Below, in pieces: positions 1 to 8,349 of a DNA stretch of 64,000 nucleotides; position 1 is the stretch's first letter; every line of letters begins with the position of its first letter. This DNA comes from a bacterium (lineage in GTDB: Bacteria; Bacillota; Bacilli; Lactobacillales; Streptococcaceae): the NCBI GenBank assembly GCA_905221235.1, contig CAJNCJ010000009.1:4392-68391 (forward strand), given 5' to 3'. The translations under genes and the position numbers were made by a program. Under the pieces are notes generated by a model. The model was not told where the DNA came from. It saw only the letters and a list, made by a program, of their open reading frames with translations, and made no database searches.

Positions 1-117
1 GATATCGATTACGCTTGGGAAGAAGCAGATACTACATACGGTAAACTTGGTGTTAAAGTATGGATCTACCGTGGTGAAGTTCTTCCAGCTCGCAAAAACA
101 CTAAAGGAGGTAAATAA
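1..117 (+). CDS. rpsC: Ribosomal protein S3, C-terminal fragment (cut by window edge)
   Basis: The first 38 codons read in frame 1 to a TAA at 115-117 and end in ARKNTKGGK, the usual basic tail of streptococcal S3. S3 lines the mRNA entry channel of the 30S subunit. Most of the gene lies outside the window. Its last codons (AAAGGAGGTAAA) double as the Shine-Dalgarno sequence of rplP, 3 bases after the stop, so the two genes are likely translationally coupled. Position before rplP is the canonical S10 operon order. Confidence 0.93.
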
Positions 118-120
118 CCA

Positions 121-534
121 ATGTTAGTACCTAAACGTGTTAAACACCGTCGTGAATTCCGTGGAAAAATGCGCGGTGAAGCAAAAGGTGGAAAAGAAGT
201 AGCATTCGGTGAATACGGTCTTCAAGCTACAACTAGCCACTGGATCACTAACCGCCAAATCGAAGCTGCTCGTATCGCCATGACTCGTTACATGAAACGT
301 GGTGGTAAAGTTTGGATTAAAATCTTCCCACACAAATCATACACTGCTAAAGCTATCGGTGTGCGTATGGGATCTGGTAAAGGGGCACCTGAAGGTTGGG
401 TAGCACCAGTTAAACGTGGTAAAGTGATGTTCGAAATCGCTGGTGTATCTGAAGAGATTGCACGCGAAGCGCTTCGTCTTGCTAGCCACAAATTGCCAGT
501 TAAATGTAAATTCGTAAAACGTGAAGCAGAATAA
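121..534 (+). CDS. rplP: 50S ribosomal protein L16
   Basis: 137 residues, the normal bacterial L16 length, starting [20 protein letters not shown]16 sits at the base of the central protuberance by the A site and organises 23S helices used for tRNA positioning. The basic N-terminus and the [18 protein letters not shown] segment (about residues 82-100) are L16 hallmarks; the latter is the region where oligosaccharide-antibiotic resistance changes map. It lies between rpsC and rpmC with a 9-base gap to rpmC, typical S10 operon spacing. Nothing unusual is seen. Confidence 0.97.
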   Translation: MLVPKRVKHRREFRGKMRGEAKGGKEVAFGEYGLQATTSHWITNRQIEAARIAMTRYMKRGGKVWIKIFPHKSYTAKAIGVRMGSGKGAPEGWVAPVKRGKVMFEIAGVSEEIAREALRLASHKLPVKCKFVKREAE

Positions 535-543
535 GGAGAAGGC

Positions 544-750
544 ATGAAACTTAATGAAGTAAAAGAATTTGTTAAAGAACTTCGTGGTCTTTCTCAAGAA
601 GAACTCGCGAAGCGCGAAAACGAATTGAAAAAAGAATTGTTTGAACTTCGTTTCCAAGCTGCTACTGGTCAATTGGAACAAACAGCTCGCTTGAAAGAAG
701 TTAAAAAACAAATCGCTCGTATCAAAACAGTTCAATCTGAAGCGAAATAA
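544..750 (+). CDS. rpmC: 50S ribosomal protein L29
   Basis: 68 residues, all helical in character, starting [20 protein letters not shown]; the [15 protein letters not shown] segment (about 31-45) is the L29 signature. L29 sits near the peptide exit tunnel by L23, where SRP and trigger factor dock. Shine-Dalgarno AAGGAG lies 5 bases before the ATG. The gene is followed by rpsQ after 24 bases, the standard rplP-rpmC-rpsQ order. Confidence 0.97.
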
Positions 751-774
751 TAGACTAGGGAAGGAGAAATTTCA

Positions 775-1035
775 ATGGAACGCAATAATCGTAAAGTTCT
801 TGTTGGACGTGTTGTATCTGACAAAATGGACAAGACAATCACAGTTGTAGTTGAAACAAAACGTAACCACCCAGTCTATGGTAAACGTATTAACTACTCT
901 AAAAAATACAAAGCTCATGATGAAAACAATGTTGCCAAAGAAGGCGATATCGTACGTATCATGGAAACTCGTCCGCTTTCAGCTACAAAACGTTTCCGTC
1001 TTGTAGAAGTTGTTGAAGAAGCGGTCATCATCTAA
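775..1035 (+). CDS. rpsQ: 30S ribosomal protein S17
   Basis: 86 residues starting [20 protein letters not shown], with the OB-fold pattern of S17 ([17 protein letters not shown], then [23 protein letters not shown]). S17 is a primary 16S rRNA binder in early 30S assembly. A strong Shine-Dalgarno (AAGGAG, 761-766) precedes the ATG. Length and order match the family. Confidence 0.97.
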
Positions 1036-1060
1036 TCAAACCTGAAAGGAGAAAACTGAA

Positions 1061-1429
1061 ATGATTCAAACAGAAACTCGTTTGAAAGTCGCAGACAACA
1101 GCGGTGCTCGCGAAATCTTGACTATCAAAGTTCTTGGTGGTTCAGGACGTAAATTTGCAAACATCGGTGATGTTATCGTGGCATCTGTAAAACAAGCTAC
1201 TCCTGGTGGTGCGGTTAAAAAAGGTGACGTTGTTAAAGCAGTTATCGTTCGTACTAAATCAGGTGCTCGTCGTGCTGATGGTTCATACATCAAATTTGAC
1301 GAAAACGCAGCAGTTATCATCCGTGAAGACAAAACTCCTCGCGGAACACGTATCTTTGGCCCAGTTGCACGTGAATTGCGTGAAGGTGGCTTCATGAAGA
1401 TCGTGTCACTTGCTCCAGAAGTACTTTAA
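1061..1429 (+). CDS. rplN: 50S ribosomal protein L14
   Basis: 122 residues, the canonical L14 length, starting [19 protein letters not shown]. Family motifs seen: VADNSGAR near the N-terminus and the [13 protein letters not shown] segment near the C-terminus (about 98-110). L14 lies at the subunit interface and is contacted by RsfS. It is followed by a 78-base gap with two compact hairpins before rplX (listed separately). Confidence 0.97.
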   Translation: MIQTETRLKVADNSGAREILTIKVLGGSGRKFANIGDVIVASVKQATPGGAVKKGDVVKAVIVRTKSGARRADGSYIKFDENAAVIIREDKTPRGTRIFGPVARELREGGFMKIVSLAPEVL

Positions 1430-1448
1430 TTTTTAGAAACAAACTAGT

Positions 1449-1494
1449 CCCCTGGATTTACCTCCAGGGTGCCCTTATGGGCGTAAGAAAAATC
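1449..1494 (+). promoter_or_regulatory. Two small hairpins between rplN and rplX
   Basis: The 78-base gap holds CCCTGG...CCAGGG (about 1449-1469) and then GCCC TTAT GGGC (about 1471-1482). Neither is followed by a run of T, so they do not look like terminators. They could be RNase processing sites, translational insulators or binding sites for a ribosomal protein. Function is inference. Confidence 0.45.
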
Positions 1495-1507
1495 AAGGAG
1501 AAACCTA

Positions 1508-1813
1508 ATGTTTGTAAAAAAAGGCGACAAAGTTCGCGTAATCGCTGGTAAAGATAAGGGAACAGAAGCTGTTGTCCTTACTGCCCTTCCAAAAGTAAAC
1601 AAAGTTATCGTTGAAGGTGTTAACATCGTTAAGAAACACCAACGTCCAACTAACGAGCTTCCTCAAGGTGGTATCATCGAGAAAGAAGCAGCTATCCACG
1701 TATCAAACGTTCAAGTTTTGGACAAAAATGGTGTAGCTGGTCGTGTTGGTTACAAATTTGTAGACGGTAAAAAAGTTCGCTACAACAAAAAATCAGGCGA
1801 AGTGCTTGATTAA
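1508..1813 (+). CDS. rplX: 50S ribosomal protein L24
   Basis: 101 residues starting [20 protein letters not shown], the KOW-motif signature of L24 ([13 protein letters not shown], residues 6-18). L24 is one of the two assembly initiators of the 50S subunit and lies near the tunnel exit. Shine-Dalgarno AAGGAG is at 1496-1501. Followed 23 bases later by rplE, the usual spc order. Confidence 0.97.
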
Positions 1814-1836
1814 TCACGAAGGAAAGGAGAAGTATA

Positions 1837-2379
1837 ATGGCAAATCGTTTAAAAGAAAAATATCTTAATGAAGTAGTTCCTGCTTTGACAGAACAATTCA
1901 ACTACTCATCAGTGATGGCTGTGCCTAAAGTAGATAAGATCGTTTTGAACATGGGTGTTGGTGAAGCTGTATCAAACGCTAAAAGCCTTGAAAAAGCTGC
2001 TGAAGAATTGGCGCTTATCTCAGGTCAAAAACCACTTATCACTAAAGCTAAAAAATCAATCGCCGGCTTCCGTCTTCGTGAAGGTGTTGCGATCGGTGCA
2101 AAAGTTACCCTTCGTGGTGAACGTATGTACGAATTCTTGGATAAATTGGTTTCAGTTTCACTTCCACGTGTACGTGACTTCCACGGTGTTCCAACAAAAT
2201 CATTTGATGGACGCGGAAACTACACGCTTGGTGTGAAAGAACAATTGATCTTCCCAGAAATCAACTTCGATGACGTTGACAAAACTCGTGGTCTTGACAT
2301 CGTTATCGTAACAACTGCTAACACTGACGAAGAGTCACGTGCATTGCTTACAGGCCTTGGAATGCCTTTTGCAAAATAA
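1837..2379 (+). CDS. rplE: 50S ribosomal protein L5
   Basis: 180 residues starting [21 protein letters not shown]5 binds 5S rRNA and the central protuberance and contacts P-site tRNA. Family features seen: the [16 protein letters not shown] segment (about 29-44), the basic [21 protein letters not shown] stretch (split here around residues 63-83), and the C-terminal [18 protein letters not shown]. Shine-Dalgarno AAAGGAG precedes the ATG. Standard length and order. Confidence 0.97.
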   Translation: MANRLKEKYLNEVVPALTEQFNYSSVMAVPKVDKIVLNMGVGEAVSNAKSLEKAAEELALISGQKPLITKAKKSIAGFRLREGVAIGAKVTLRGERMYEFLDKLVSVSLPRVRDFHGVPTKSFDGRGNYTLGVKEQLIFPEINFDDVDKTRGLDIVIVTTANTDEESRALLTGLGMPFAK

Positions 2380-2396
2380 TATAGGAGGTAAATCTA

Positions 2397-2582
2397 ATGG
2401 CTAAAAAATCAATGATTGCTAAGAACAAACGTCCAGCGAAGTTCTCTACTCAAGCTTATACTCGTTGTGAAAAATGTGGTCGTCCACATTCAGTTTACCG
2501 CAAATTTAAACTTTGCCGTGTTTGCTTCCGTGAATTAGCTTACAAAGGACAAATTCCTGGTGTAACAAAAGCATCTTGGTAA
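2397..2582 (+). CDS. rpsN: 30S ribosomal protein S14, zinc-binding (type Z)
   Basis: 61 residues, the short zinc-dependent S14 form. Four zinc ligands are visible as C24-x-x-C27 and C40-x-x-C43. S14 completes the head of the 30S subunit. The usual Firmicute situation is that this spc-operon copy is the main one and a zinc-free paralogue is induced under zinc starvation; no second copy is present in this window. It is followed by a 284-base structured gap before rpsH. Confidence 0.96.
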
Positions 2583-2603
2583 TTTAAGATATCAAGGGCG
2601 TCA

Positions 2604-2713
2604 AAACTCTAAGTGAAAATAGGAAACTTGACGAAGAAACTAAAGTTTCTAGGAAAGTTTATCTTTTTCACACAGAGTTTAGCCCGGGTTCAGTTGGTTT
2701 TGCCAATTTGAAC
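2604..2713 (+). promoter_or_regulatory. Structured RNA element, copy 1 (between rpsN and rpsH)
   Basis: A branched hairpin can be read directly: AAACTC (2604-2609) pairs with GAGTTT (2675-2680); GTGAAAA (2613-2619) with TTTTCAC (2665-2671); AAACTT (2624-2629) with AAAGTTT (2654-2660); an apical AGAAACT/AGTTTCT stem lies inside. Unpaired strands TAGG and ATCT form an internal loop and ACA a bulge. A second hairpin, GTTCAGTTGG with CCAATTTGAAC, lies at 2688-2713. The same plan with different stem sequences recurs at 3287-3390. A Rfam asd motif or the pneumococcal SPRITE repeat are possible identities; I cannot decide from sequence alone. Confidence 0.6.
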
Positions 2714-2725
2714 ACGAGCTACAGC

Positions 2726-2811
2726 TTTGGCAAAAAAGACCAATTTGCTTTGGAGCATCGCTCCTGCATCAAATTGCCTATTTTTGCTCTTGCTGTTACG
2801 CTCTTTGTATC
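2726..2811 (+). promoter_or_regulatory. Long hairpin upstream of rpsH
   Basis: After the branched element a further hairpin is visible: GCAAAAAAG pairs imperfectly with TATTTTTGC, enclosing AATTTG/CAAATT and an apical GGAGC ATC GCTCC. There is no T run directly after it, so it is more likely a processing or regulatory structure than a terminator. Together with copy 1 it fills the 284-base rpsN-rpsH gap, in which I see no ORF. Confidence 0.45.
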
Positions 2812-2866
2812 ATGTATTAACTAGCAAGTGCAACTTGCAAACTACTAGTAAGAGGAGAAAAACAAA

Positions 2867-3265
2867 ATGGTTATGACTGACCCAATCGCAGACTTCCTAA
2901 CTCGTATTCGTAACGCTAACCAAGCTAAACACGAAGTACTTGAAGTACCTGCATCAAACATCAAAAAAGGGATTGCTGAAATCCTTAAACGCGAAGGTTT
3001 TGTAAAAAACGTTGAAATCATCGAAGATGACAAACAAGGCATCATCCGTGTATTCCTTAAATACGGACCAAACGGTGAAAAAGTTATCACTAACTTGAAA
3101 CGTGTTTCTAAACCAGGACTTCGTGTCTACAAAAAACGTGAAGACCTTCCAAAAGTTCTTAACGGACTTGGAATTGCTATCCTTTCAACTTCTGAAGGTT
3201 TGCTTACTGATAAAGAAGCACGCCAAAAGAATGTTGGTGGGGAAGTTATCGCTTACGTTTGGTAA
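2867..3265 (+). CDS. rpsH: 30S ribosomal protein S8
   Basis: 132 residues, standard S8 length. The protein starts [22 protein letters not shown]; in the databases the start is often the second Met (MTDPIADF), 6 bases downstream, and either is possible since AGAGGAGAAAA precedes both. The C-terminal [20 protein letters not shown] is the S8 signature. S8 is a primary 16S binder and in E. coli represses the spc operon by binding mRNA. Here the gene is flanked on both sides by copies of a shared RNA architecture, which is unusual and discussed in the findings. Confidence 0.96.
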   Translation: MVMTDPIADFLTRIRNANQAKHEVLEVPASNIKKGIAEILKREGFVKNVEIIEDDKQGIIRVFLKYGPNGEKVITNLKRVSKPGLRVYKKREDLPKVLNGLGIAILSTSEGLLTDKEARQKNVGGEVIAYVW

Positions 3266-3286
3266 AATCAAGATACAAAGCTCGTA

Positions 3287-3390
3287 AAGAACAAAGCAAA
3301 ATTAGGAAGTTGGAGAAGTTTGTTTACAAACAAGCCAACTTATCTATTTTGCACAGTTCTTAGAGCGTGTTCAATTTAGCTATTGAACTC
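3287..3390 (+). promoter_or_regulatory. Structured RNA element, copy 2 (between rpsH and rplF)
   Basis: Same architecture as 2604-2713 with different pairing sequences: AAGAAC (3287-3292) with GTTCTT (3356-3361); GCAAAAT (3296-3302) with ATTTTGC (3346-3352); AAGTTGG (3307-3313) with CCAACTT (3335-3341); apical TTTGT/ACAAA (3319-3330). The unpaired TAGG (3303-3306), ATCT (3342-3345) and ACA (3353-3355) are the same as in copy 1. A second hairpin GTTCAAT/ATTGAAC follows at 3369-3388, also as in copy 1. The compensated stems argue that the fold is under selection. Confidence 0.6.
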
Positions 3391-3456
3391 AATAAGTATC
3401 TGAACCCCGTGAAAACTGGCCGTTCTGGCCTGACAATTTAACAGGAGAAAATAAAC

Positions 3457-3993
3457 ATGTCACGTATTGGTAATAAAGTTATCGTGTTGCCTGCTGGTGT
3501 TGAAATCACTAACAATGACAACGTTGTAACTGTAAAAGGACCTAAAGGAGAACTTACTCGTGAGTTCTCAAAAGATATTGAAATCCGTGTGGAAGGTACT
3601 GAAGTAACTCTTCACCGTCCAAACGATTCAAAAGAAATGAAAACTATCCACGGAACTACTCGTGCCCTTTTGAACAATATGGTTGTTGGTGTATCAGAAG
3701 GATTCAAGAAAGAACTTGAAATGCGCGGGGTTGGTTACCGTGCACAACTCCAAGGATCTAAACTTGTTTTGGCTGTTGGTAAATCTCATCCAGACGAAGT
3801 TGAAGCTCCAGAAGGAATTACTTTTGAACTTCCAAACCCAACAACAATCGTTGTTAGCGGAATTTCAAAAGAAGTAGTTGGTCAAACAGCTGCTTACGTA
3901 CGTAGCCTTCGTTCACCAGAGCCATATAAAGGTAAAGGTATCCGTTACGTTGGTGAATTCGTTCGCCGTAAAGAAGGTAAAACAGGTAAATAA
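3457..3993 (+). CDS. rplF: 50S ribosomal protein L6
   Basis: 178 residues starting [20 protein letters not shown], two tandem L6 domains (about 1-80 and 82-175). The C-terminal [23 protein letters not shown] is the L6 signature. L6 lies near the factor-binding site. Shine-Dalgarno AGGAGA is at 3442-3447. Downstream, before rplR, is a short palindromic hairpin (GTGGTTGATCATCAACCAC, 4000-4018) without a T run. Confidence 0.97.
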   Translation: MSRIGNKVIVLPAGVEITNNDNVVTVKGPKGELTREFSKDIEIRVEGTEVTLHRPNDSKEMKTIHGTTRALLNNMVVGVSEGFKKELEMRGVGYRAQLQGSKLVLAVGKSHPDEVEAPEGITFELPNPTTIVVSGISKEVVGQTAAYVRSLRSPEPYKGKGIRYVGEFVRRKEGKTGK

Positions 3994-4076
3994 TGTTGAG
4001 TGGTTGATCATCAACCACCAACCTATTTTCCAACTTTGTGCATAGCACACGATTTAAAACTAAAGAGGTGAAAACT

Positions 4077-4433
4077 GTGATTTCAAAACCAGATAAAAAC
4101 AAACTCCGCCAAAAACGCCACCGTCGCGTTCGCGGAAAACTCTCTGGAACTGCTGATCGCCCACGTTTGAACGTATTCCGTTCTAATACAGGCATCTACG
4201 CTCAAGTGATTGATGACGTAGCGGGTGTAACGCTCGCAAGTGCTTCAACTCTTGACAAAGAAGTTTCAAAAGGAACTAAAACTGAACAAGCCGTTGCTGT
4301 CGGTAAACTCGTTGCAGAACGTGCAAACGCTAAAGGTATTTCAGAAGTGGTGTTCGACCGCGGTGGATATCTATATCACGGACGTGTGAAAGCTTTGGCT
4401 GATGCAGCTCGTGAAAACGGATTGAAATTCTAA
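4077..4433 (+). CDS. rplR: 50S ribosomal protein L18
   Basis: 118 residues from a GTG start at 4077 (first residues [20 protein letters not shown]). An in-frame ATG exists 39 bases upstream, but the Shine-Dalgarno AAAGAGGTG sits 7 bases before the GTG and the 118-residue product has the normal L18 length. L18 binds 5S rRNA with L5. The basic N-terminus and the C-terminal [24 protein letters not shown] (in parts) are L18 signatures. Confidence 0.95.
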
Positions 4434-4450
4434 TAGGAGGACACTAGAAA

Positions 4451-4945
4451 ATGGCATTTAAAGACAATGCAGTTGAATTAGAAGAACGCGTAGTTGCTGT
4501 CAACCGTGTTACAAAAGTTGTTAAAGGTGGACGTCGTCTTCGTTTCGCAGCTCTTGTTGTTGTTGGTGACCACAACGGTCGCGTAGGATTTGGTACTGGT
4601 AAAGCTCAAGAAGTTCCAGAAGCAATCCGTAAAGCAGTAGATGATGCTAAGAAAAACTTGATCGAAGTTCCTATGGTTGGAACAACAATCCCACACGAAG
4701 TTCTTTCAGAATTCGGTGGAGCTAAAGTATTGTTGAAACCTGCTGTAGAAGGTTCTGGAGTTGCCGCTGGTGGTGCAGTTCGTGCCGTTGTGGAATTGGC
4801 AGGTGTGGCAGATATTACATCTAAATCACTTGGTTCTAACACTCCAATCAACATTGTTCGTGCAACTGTTGAAGGTTTGAAACAATTGAAACGCGCTGAA
4901 GAAGTTGCTGCCCTTCGTGGTATCTCAGTTTCTGATTTGGCATAA
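4451..4945 (+). CDS. rpsE: 30S ribosomal protein S5
   Basis: 164 residues starting [20 protein letters not shown]. The N-terminal double-stranded-RNA-binding-like domain carries [17 protein letters not shown] (about 36-52); the C-terminal domain has the conserved [14 protein letters not shown]5 contributes to decoding fidelity and mRNA helicase activity of the 30S. The loop [10 protein letters not shown] (24-33), where spectinomycin resistance changes occur, looks wild type. Shine-Dalgarno TAGGAGG precedes. Confidence 0.97.
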   Translation: MAFKDNAVELEERVVAVNRVTKVVKGGRRLRFAALVVVGDHNGRVGFGTGKAQEVPEAIRKAVDDAKKNLIEVPMVGTTIPHEVLSEFGGAKVLLKPAVEGSGVAAGGAVRAVVELAGVADITSKSLGSNTPINIVRATVEGLKQLKRAEEVAALRGISVSDLA

Positions 4946-4958
4946 GAAAGGGGATAAA

Positions 4959-5141
4959 ATGGCTCAAATTAAAATTACTTTGACTAAGTCTCCAATCGGA
5001 CGCATTCCATCACAACGTAAAACTGTTGTAGCACTTGGACTTGGCAAATTGAACAGCTCTGTTATTAAAGAAGATAACGCTGCTATCCGTGGTATGATCA
5101 CAGCAGTATCTCACTTGGTAACAGTTGAAGAAGTAAACTAA
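4959..5141 (+). CDS. rpmD: 50S ribosomal protein L30
   Basis: 60 residues from the ATG at 4959 ([20 protein letters not shown]), the normal L30 length. A longer in-frame reading upstream overlaps rpsE and is rejected because AAGGGG stands just before 4959. L30 is a small globular protein of the 50S subunit. A 144-base gap with strong hairpins separates it from rplO. Confidence 0.95.
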   Translation: MAQIKITLTKSPIGRIPSQRKTVVALGLGKLNSSVIKEDNAAIRGMITAVSHLVTVEEVN

Positions 5142-5146
5142 TGAAT

Positions 5147-5180
5147 TTTTAGGGGATGTGCACTATACCATCCCCTAAAA
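5147..5180 (+). promoter_or_regulatory. Perfect 12-bp hairpin between rpmD and rplO
   Basis: TTTTAGGGGATG (5147-5158) pairs perfectly with CATCCCCTAAAA (5169-5180) around a 10-base loop. There is no T run after it. A weaker GGGAG/CTCCC hairpin follows near 5224-5248. An RNase site, partial attenuator or ribosomal-protein site are all possible. Confidence 0.5.
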
Positions 5181-5285
5181 CTAGATATAGTCATCTATGA
5201 TGACGTCGTATAGGCGAGTTGATGGGGGAGACAACCTTTTCTCCCTTATCGGCGCTAGCATTTTACAAAAGAGGAGAAAATAAAA

Positions 5286-5726
5286 ATGAAACTTCATGAA
5301 TTGAAACCTGCAGAAGGTTCTCGTAAAGTACGTAACCGCGTTGGTCGTGGTACTTCATCAGGTAACGGTAAAACATCTGGTCGTGGTCAAAAAGGTCAAA
5401 AAGCACGTAGCGGTGGCGGAGTTCGTCTTGGTTTTGAAGGTGGACAAACTCCATTGTTCCGTCGTCTTCCAAAACGTGGATTCACTAACATCAACGCTAA
5501 AGAATACGCAATTGTGAACCTTGACCAATTGAACGTCTTTGAAGATGGTGCTGAAGTTACTCCAGTTGTTCTTATCGAAGCAGGAATTGTTAAAGCTGAA
5601 AAATCAGGCGTTAAAATTCTTGGTAACGGTGAGTTGACTAAGAAATTGACTGTGAAAGCAGCTAAATTCTCTAAATCAGCTGAAGAAGCTATCACTGCTA
5701 AAGGTGGTTCAGTAGAAGTCATCTAA
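5286..5726 (+). CDS. rplO: 50S ribosomal protein L15
   Basis: 146 residues starting [20 protein letters not shown]. The glycine/arginine-rich tail [20 protein letters not shown] (21-40) and [19 protein letters not shown] are L15 signatures; L15 is a late 50S assembly protein contacting many 23S helices. Shine-Dalgarno AGAGGAGAAAA precedes. secY starts 12 bases after its stop, the standard spc arrangement. Confidence 0.97.
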   Translation: MKLHELKPAEGSRKVRNRVGRGTSSGNGKTSGRGQKGQKARSGGGVRLGFEGGQTPLFRRLPKRGFTNINAKEYAIVNLDQLNVFEDGAEVTPVVLIEAGIVKAEKSGVKILGNGELTKKLTVKAAKFSKSAEEAITAKGGSVEVI

Positions 5727-5738
5727 GAGAGGTGACCT

Positions 5739-7049
5739 ATGTTTTTTAAATTATTAAGAGAAGCTCTTAAAGTCAAGCAGGTTCGATCAAAAATTTTATT
5801 TACAATTTTTATCGTTTTGGTCTTTCGTATCGGGACTAGTATTACAGTTCCTGGTGTGAATGCCAATAGCTTGAATGCTTTAAGTGGATTATCCTTCTTA
5901 AACATGTTGAGCTTGGTGTCAGGAAATGCCATGAAAAACTTCTCAGTTTTTGCACTTGGTGTTAGTCCCTACATTACAGCCTCTATCGTTGTCCAACTCT
6001 TGCAAATGGATATTTTACCCAAGTTTGTAGAGTGGGGGAAACAAGGGGAAGTAGGCCGTAGAAAATTGAATCAAGCTACTCGATATATTGCTCTTGGTCT
6101 AGCCTTTGTGCAATCTATCGGGATTACAGCTGGTTTTAATACTTTGGCTGGAGCTCAATTGTTGAAAACGGCTCTTACTCCACAAGTCTTTATCATGATT
6201 GGTATCATCTTAACAGCTGGTAGCATGATTGTGACGTGGTTGGGAGAGCAAATTACAGATAAGGGATACGGAAATGGTGTTTCTATGATTATCTTTGCAG
6301 GGATTGTCGCTTCAATCCCAGAGATGATTCAGGGCATCTATGTAGACTACTTTGTAAACGTTCCAAGTAGCCGTATCAACTCATCTATCATTTTTGTAAT
6401 CATCTTGATTATTGCTGTATTGTTGATCATTTACTTTACAACTTATGTTCAACAAGCAGAATACAAAATTCCAATCCAATATACTAAAGTTGCACAAGGT
6501 GCTCCATCTAGCTCTTACCTTCCATTGAAAGTAAACCCTGCTGGAGTTATCCCTGTTATCTTCGCAAGTTCGATTACTGCAGCGCCTGCGGCTATTCTTC
6601 AGTTTTTGAGCGCTACAGGCCATGATTGGGCTTGGGTAAGAACAGCACAAGAAATGCTGGCAACAACTTCACCAACTGGTATTGCCATGTATGCTTTGTT
6701 GATTATTCTCTTTACATTCTTCTACACGTTTGTACAGATTAATCCTGAAAAAGCGGCAGAGAACCTACAAAAGAGCGGTGCCTATATCCACGGAGTTCGT
6801 CCTGGTAAAGGTACAGAAGAATATATGTCTAAACTTCTTCGTCGTCTTGCAACTGTTGGTTCCCTCTTCCTTGGTGTGATTTCTATTTTACCGATTGTAG
6901 CAAAAGATGTCTTTGGACTTTCAGAAGCGGTTGCTTTTGGAGGCACTAGTCTTTTGATCATTATCTCTACAGGTATTGAAGGAATTAAACAATTGGAAGG
7001 TTACCTATTGAAACGTAAGTATGTTGGTTTCATGGATAGAACAGAATAA
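5739..7049 (+). CDS. secY: Protein translocase channel subunit SecY
   Basis: 436 residues with ten hydrophobic segments, starting MFFKLLREALKVKQVRSKIL. SecY forms the membrane channel of the general secretion pathway with SecE and SecG. Seen features: the plug region after TM1 (VNANSLNALSGLSFLNMLS, about 41-59), the cytosolic loop with YVQQAEYKIPIQY, and the C-terminal loop NPEKAAENLQKSGAYIHGVRPG in pieces, a ribosome/SecA contact site. It is the last spc gene before a BOX element and adk. Confidence 0.97.
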   Translation: MFFKLLREALKVKQVRSKILFTIFIVLVFRIGTSITVPGVNANSLNALSGLSFLNMLSLVSGNAMKNFSVFALGVSPYITASIVVQLLQMDILPKFVEWGKQGEVGRRKLNQATRYIALGLAFVQSIGITAGFNTLAGAQLLKTALTPQVFIMIGIILTAGSMIVTWLGEQITDKGYGNGVSMIIFAGIVASIPEMIQGIYVDYFVNVPSSRINSSIIFVIILIIAVLLIIYFTTYVQQAEYKIPIQYTKVAQGAPSSSYLPLKVNPAGVIPVIFASSITAAPAAILQFLSATGHDWAWVRTAQEMLATTSPTGIAMYALLIILFTFFYTFVQINPEKAAENLQKSGAYIHGVRPGKGTEEYMSKLLRRLATVGSLFLGVISILPIVAKDVFGLSEAVAFGGTSLLIIISTGIEGIKQLEGYLLKRKYVGFMDRTE

Positions 7050-7061
7050 AAGTATTTACTG

Positions 7062-7212
7062 ATACTCTTCGAAAATCAAATTCAAACCACGTCAGCTTCA
7101 CCTTGCCGTAGTATGGTTAATGACTTCGTCAGTTATATCCACAACCTCAAAACAGTGTTTTGAGCAGTCTGCGGCTAGCTTCCTAGTTTGTTCTTTGATT
7201 TTCATTGAGTAT
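7062..7212 (+). repeat. BOX element (boxA-boxB-boxC)
   Basis: Begins ATACTCTTCGAAAATC, contains ACCACGTCAGCTTC followed by CCTTGCCGTAG (the boxA end used for BOX-PCR), the boxB TGACTTCGTCAGTT, then CTCAAAACAGTGTTTTGAGC and the boxC end TTTGATTTTCATTGAGTAT. It is the only one of the four BOX copies here that keeps a boxB module. BOX elements are short non-autonomous repeats of pneumococci and relatives; this one sits between secY and adk in the transcribed strand. Confidence 0.9.
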
Positions 7213-7227
7213 GAATCAGTAAATGCT

Positions 7228-7343
7228 GAGGGAGTGGAGGTTTAAACTCTGACATTTGTGAGAGTTTGGTCTCCCCTCTTCTATTTTGTTTTTAAATAGG
7301 GGTGAAAAGACTTTTTGCTTCTATTTAAAAATAAAATAAGGAG
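7228..7343 (+). promoter_or_regulatory. Structured 5' leader of adk
   Basis: Two hairpins lie directly before adk. The first pairs GAGGGAG (7228-7234) with CTCCCCTC (7271-7278) around a perfect AAACTCT/AGAGTTT stem (7244-7250 and 7261-7267). The second pairs 17 bases at 7283-7299 with 7321-7337 (one G-U), and ends exactly one base before the Shine-Dalgarno AAGGAG (7338-7343). Such a position could gate ribosome access. No ligand or protein partner can be assigned from sequence. Confidence 0.5.
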
Positions 7344-7351
7344 ATCAAATC

Positions 7352-7990
7352 ATGAATCTTTTGATTATGGGCTTACCTGGTGCAGGTAAGGGAACTCAAG
7401 CAGCAAAAATCGTAGAACAATTCCATGTTGCACATATCTCAACAGGTGATATGTTCCGCGCTGCTATGGCAAATCAAACTGAAATGGGTGTTCTTGCTAA
7501 GTCATACATTGACAAGGGTGAATTGGTTCCTGACGAAGTTACAAATGGAATCGTAAAAGAACGTCTTTCACAAGATGATATTAAAGAAACAGGATTCTTG
7601 TTGGATGGTTACCCACGTACAATTGAACAAGCTCATGCCTTGGACAAAACATTGGCTGAACTCGGTATTGAACTAGAGGGTGTCATCAACATTGAAGTGA
7701 ACCCAGATAGCCTCTTGGAACGTTTGAGTGGTCGTATCATCCACCGCGTAACTGGAGAAACTTTCCACAAGGTCTTTAACCCACCAGTTGACTATAAAGA
7801 AGAAGATTACTACCAACGTGAAGATGATAAGCCTGAGACAGTGAAACGTCGTTTGGACGTTAATATTGCTCAAGGAGAACCAATCATTGCTCACTACCGT
7901 GCCAAAGGTTTGGTTCATGACATCGAAGGTAATCAAGATATCAATGATGTCTTCTCAGATATCGAAAAAGTATTGACAAATTTGAAATAA
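7352..7990 (+). CDS. adk: Adenylate kinase
   Basis: 212 residues catalysing ATP + AMP = 2 ADP in the cytosol. The P-loop [10 protein letters not shown] (7-16) is at the N-terminus; STGDMFRAA is the AMP-binding segment; DGYPRT (about 84-89) is the family signature. The LID segment reads [13 protein letters not shown] (about 127-139) with His in place of the zinc-binding Cys pair found in many Gram-positive enzymes, so this is a zinc-free LID. Length is normal. Position after secY is conserved; infA follows behind its own promoter. Confidence 0.97.
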
Positions 7991-8004
7991 AGCGTTTTTC
8001 ACAC

Positions 8005-8033
8005 TTGCAAAAATCCGCTACAAATGTTATACT
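8005..8033 (+). promoter_or_regulatory. Promoter for infA-rpmJ-rpsM-rpsK-rpoA-rplQ
   Basis: TTGCAA (8005-8010), 17-base spacer, TATACT (8028-8033) preceded by TGT, an extended -10. It lies in the adk-infA gap and can drive the alpha part of the cluster independently of the upstream operon. Confidence 0.75.
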
Positions 8034-8106
8034 GAGATAGTCTGACTTATAATTGTTGTCTCTGTGTCTAGAGGCATCGAATCGAAATTTATGGAGGTGC
8101 TTTTGC

Positions 8107-8325
8107 GTGGCAAAAGACGATGTGATTGAAGTTGAAGGCAAAGTAGTTGATACAATGCCGAATGCAATGTTTACGGTTGAACTTGAAAATGGACATCAGA
8201 TTTTAGCAACAGTTTCTGGTAAAATTCGTAAAAACTATATTCGTATTTTAGCGGGAGATCGTGTTACTGTCGAAATGAGTCCATATGACTTGACACGTGG
8301 ACGTATCACTTACCGCTTTAAATAA
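8107..8325 (+). CDS. infA: Translation initiation factor IF-1
   Basis: 72 residues from a GTG start at 8107 ([20 protein letters not shown]), the exact IF-1 family length. An upstream in-frame reading from 8053 is rejected: the Shine-Dalgarno GGAGGT lies 8 bases before the GTG. IF-1 is an OB-fold protein that occupies the 30S A site during initiation with IF-2 and IF-3. The [20 protein letters not shown] segment is split over residues 25-44 and is the family core. Confidence 0.95.
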   Translation: MAKDDVIEVEGKVVDTMPNAMFTVELENGHQILATVSGKIRKNYIRILAGDRVTVEMSPYDLTRGRITYRFK

Positions 8326-8349
8326 TCGAAAAACTTGGAGGGATAAGAA

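Noticed and set aside
124..735. Antisense ORFs of 69-132 codons over rplP and rpmC
   Set aside because: They lie opposite strongly expressed ribosomal genes, have no ribosome-binding site and arise from their codon bias.
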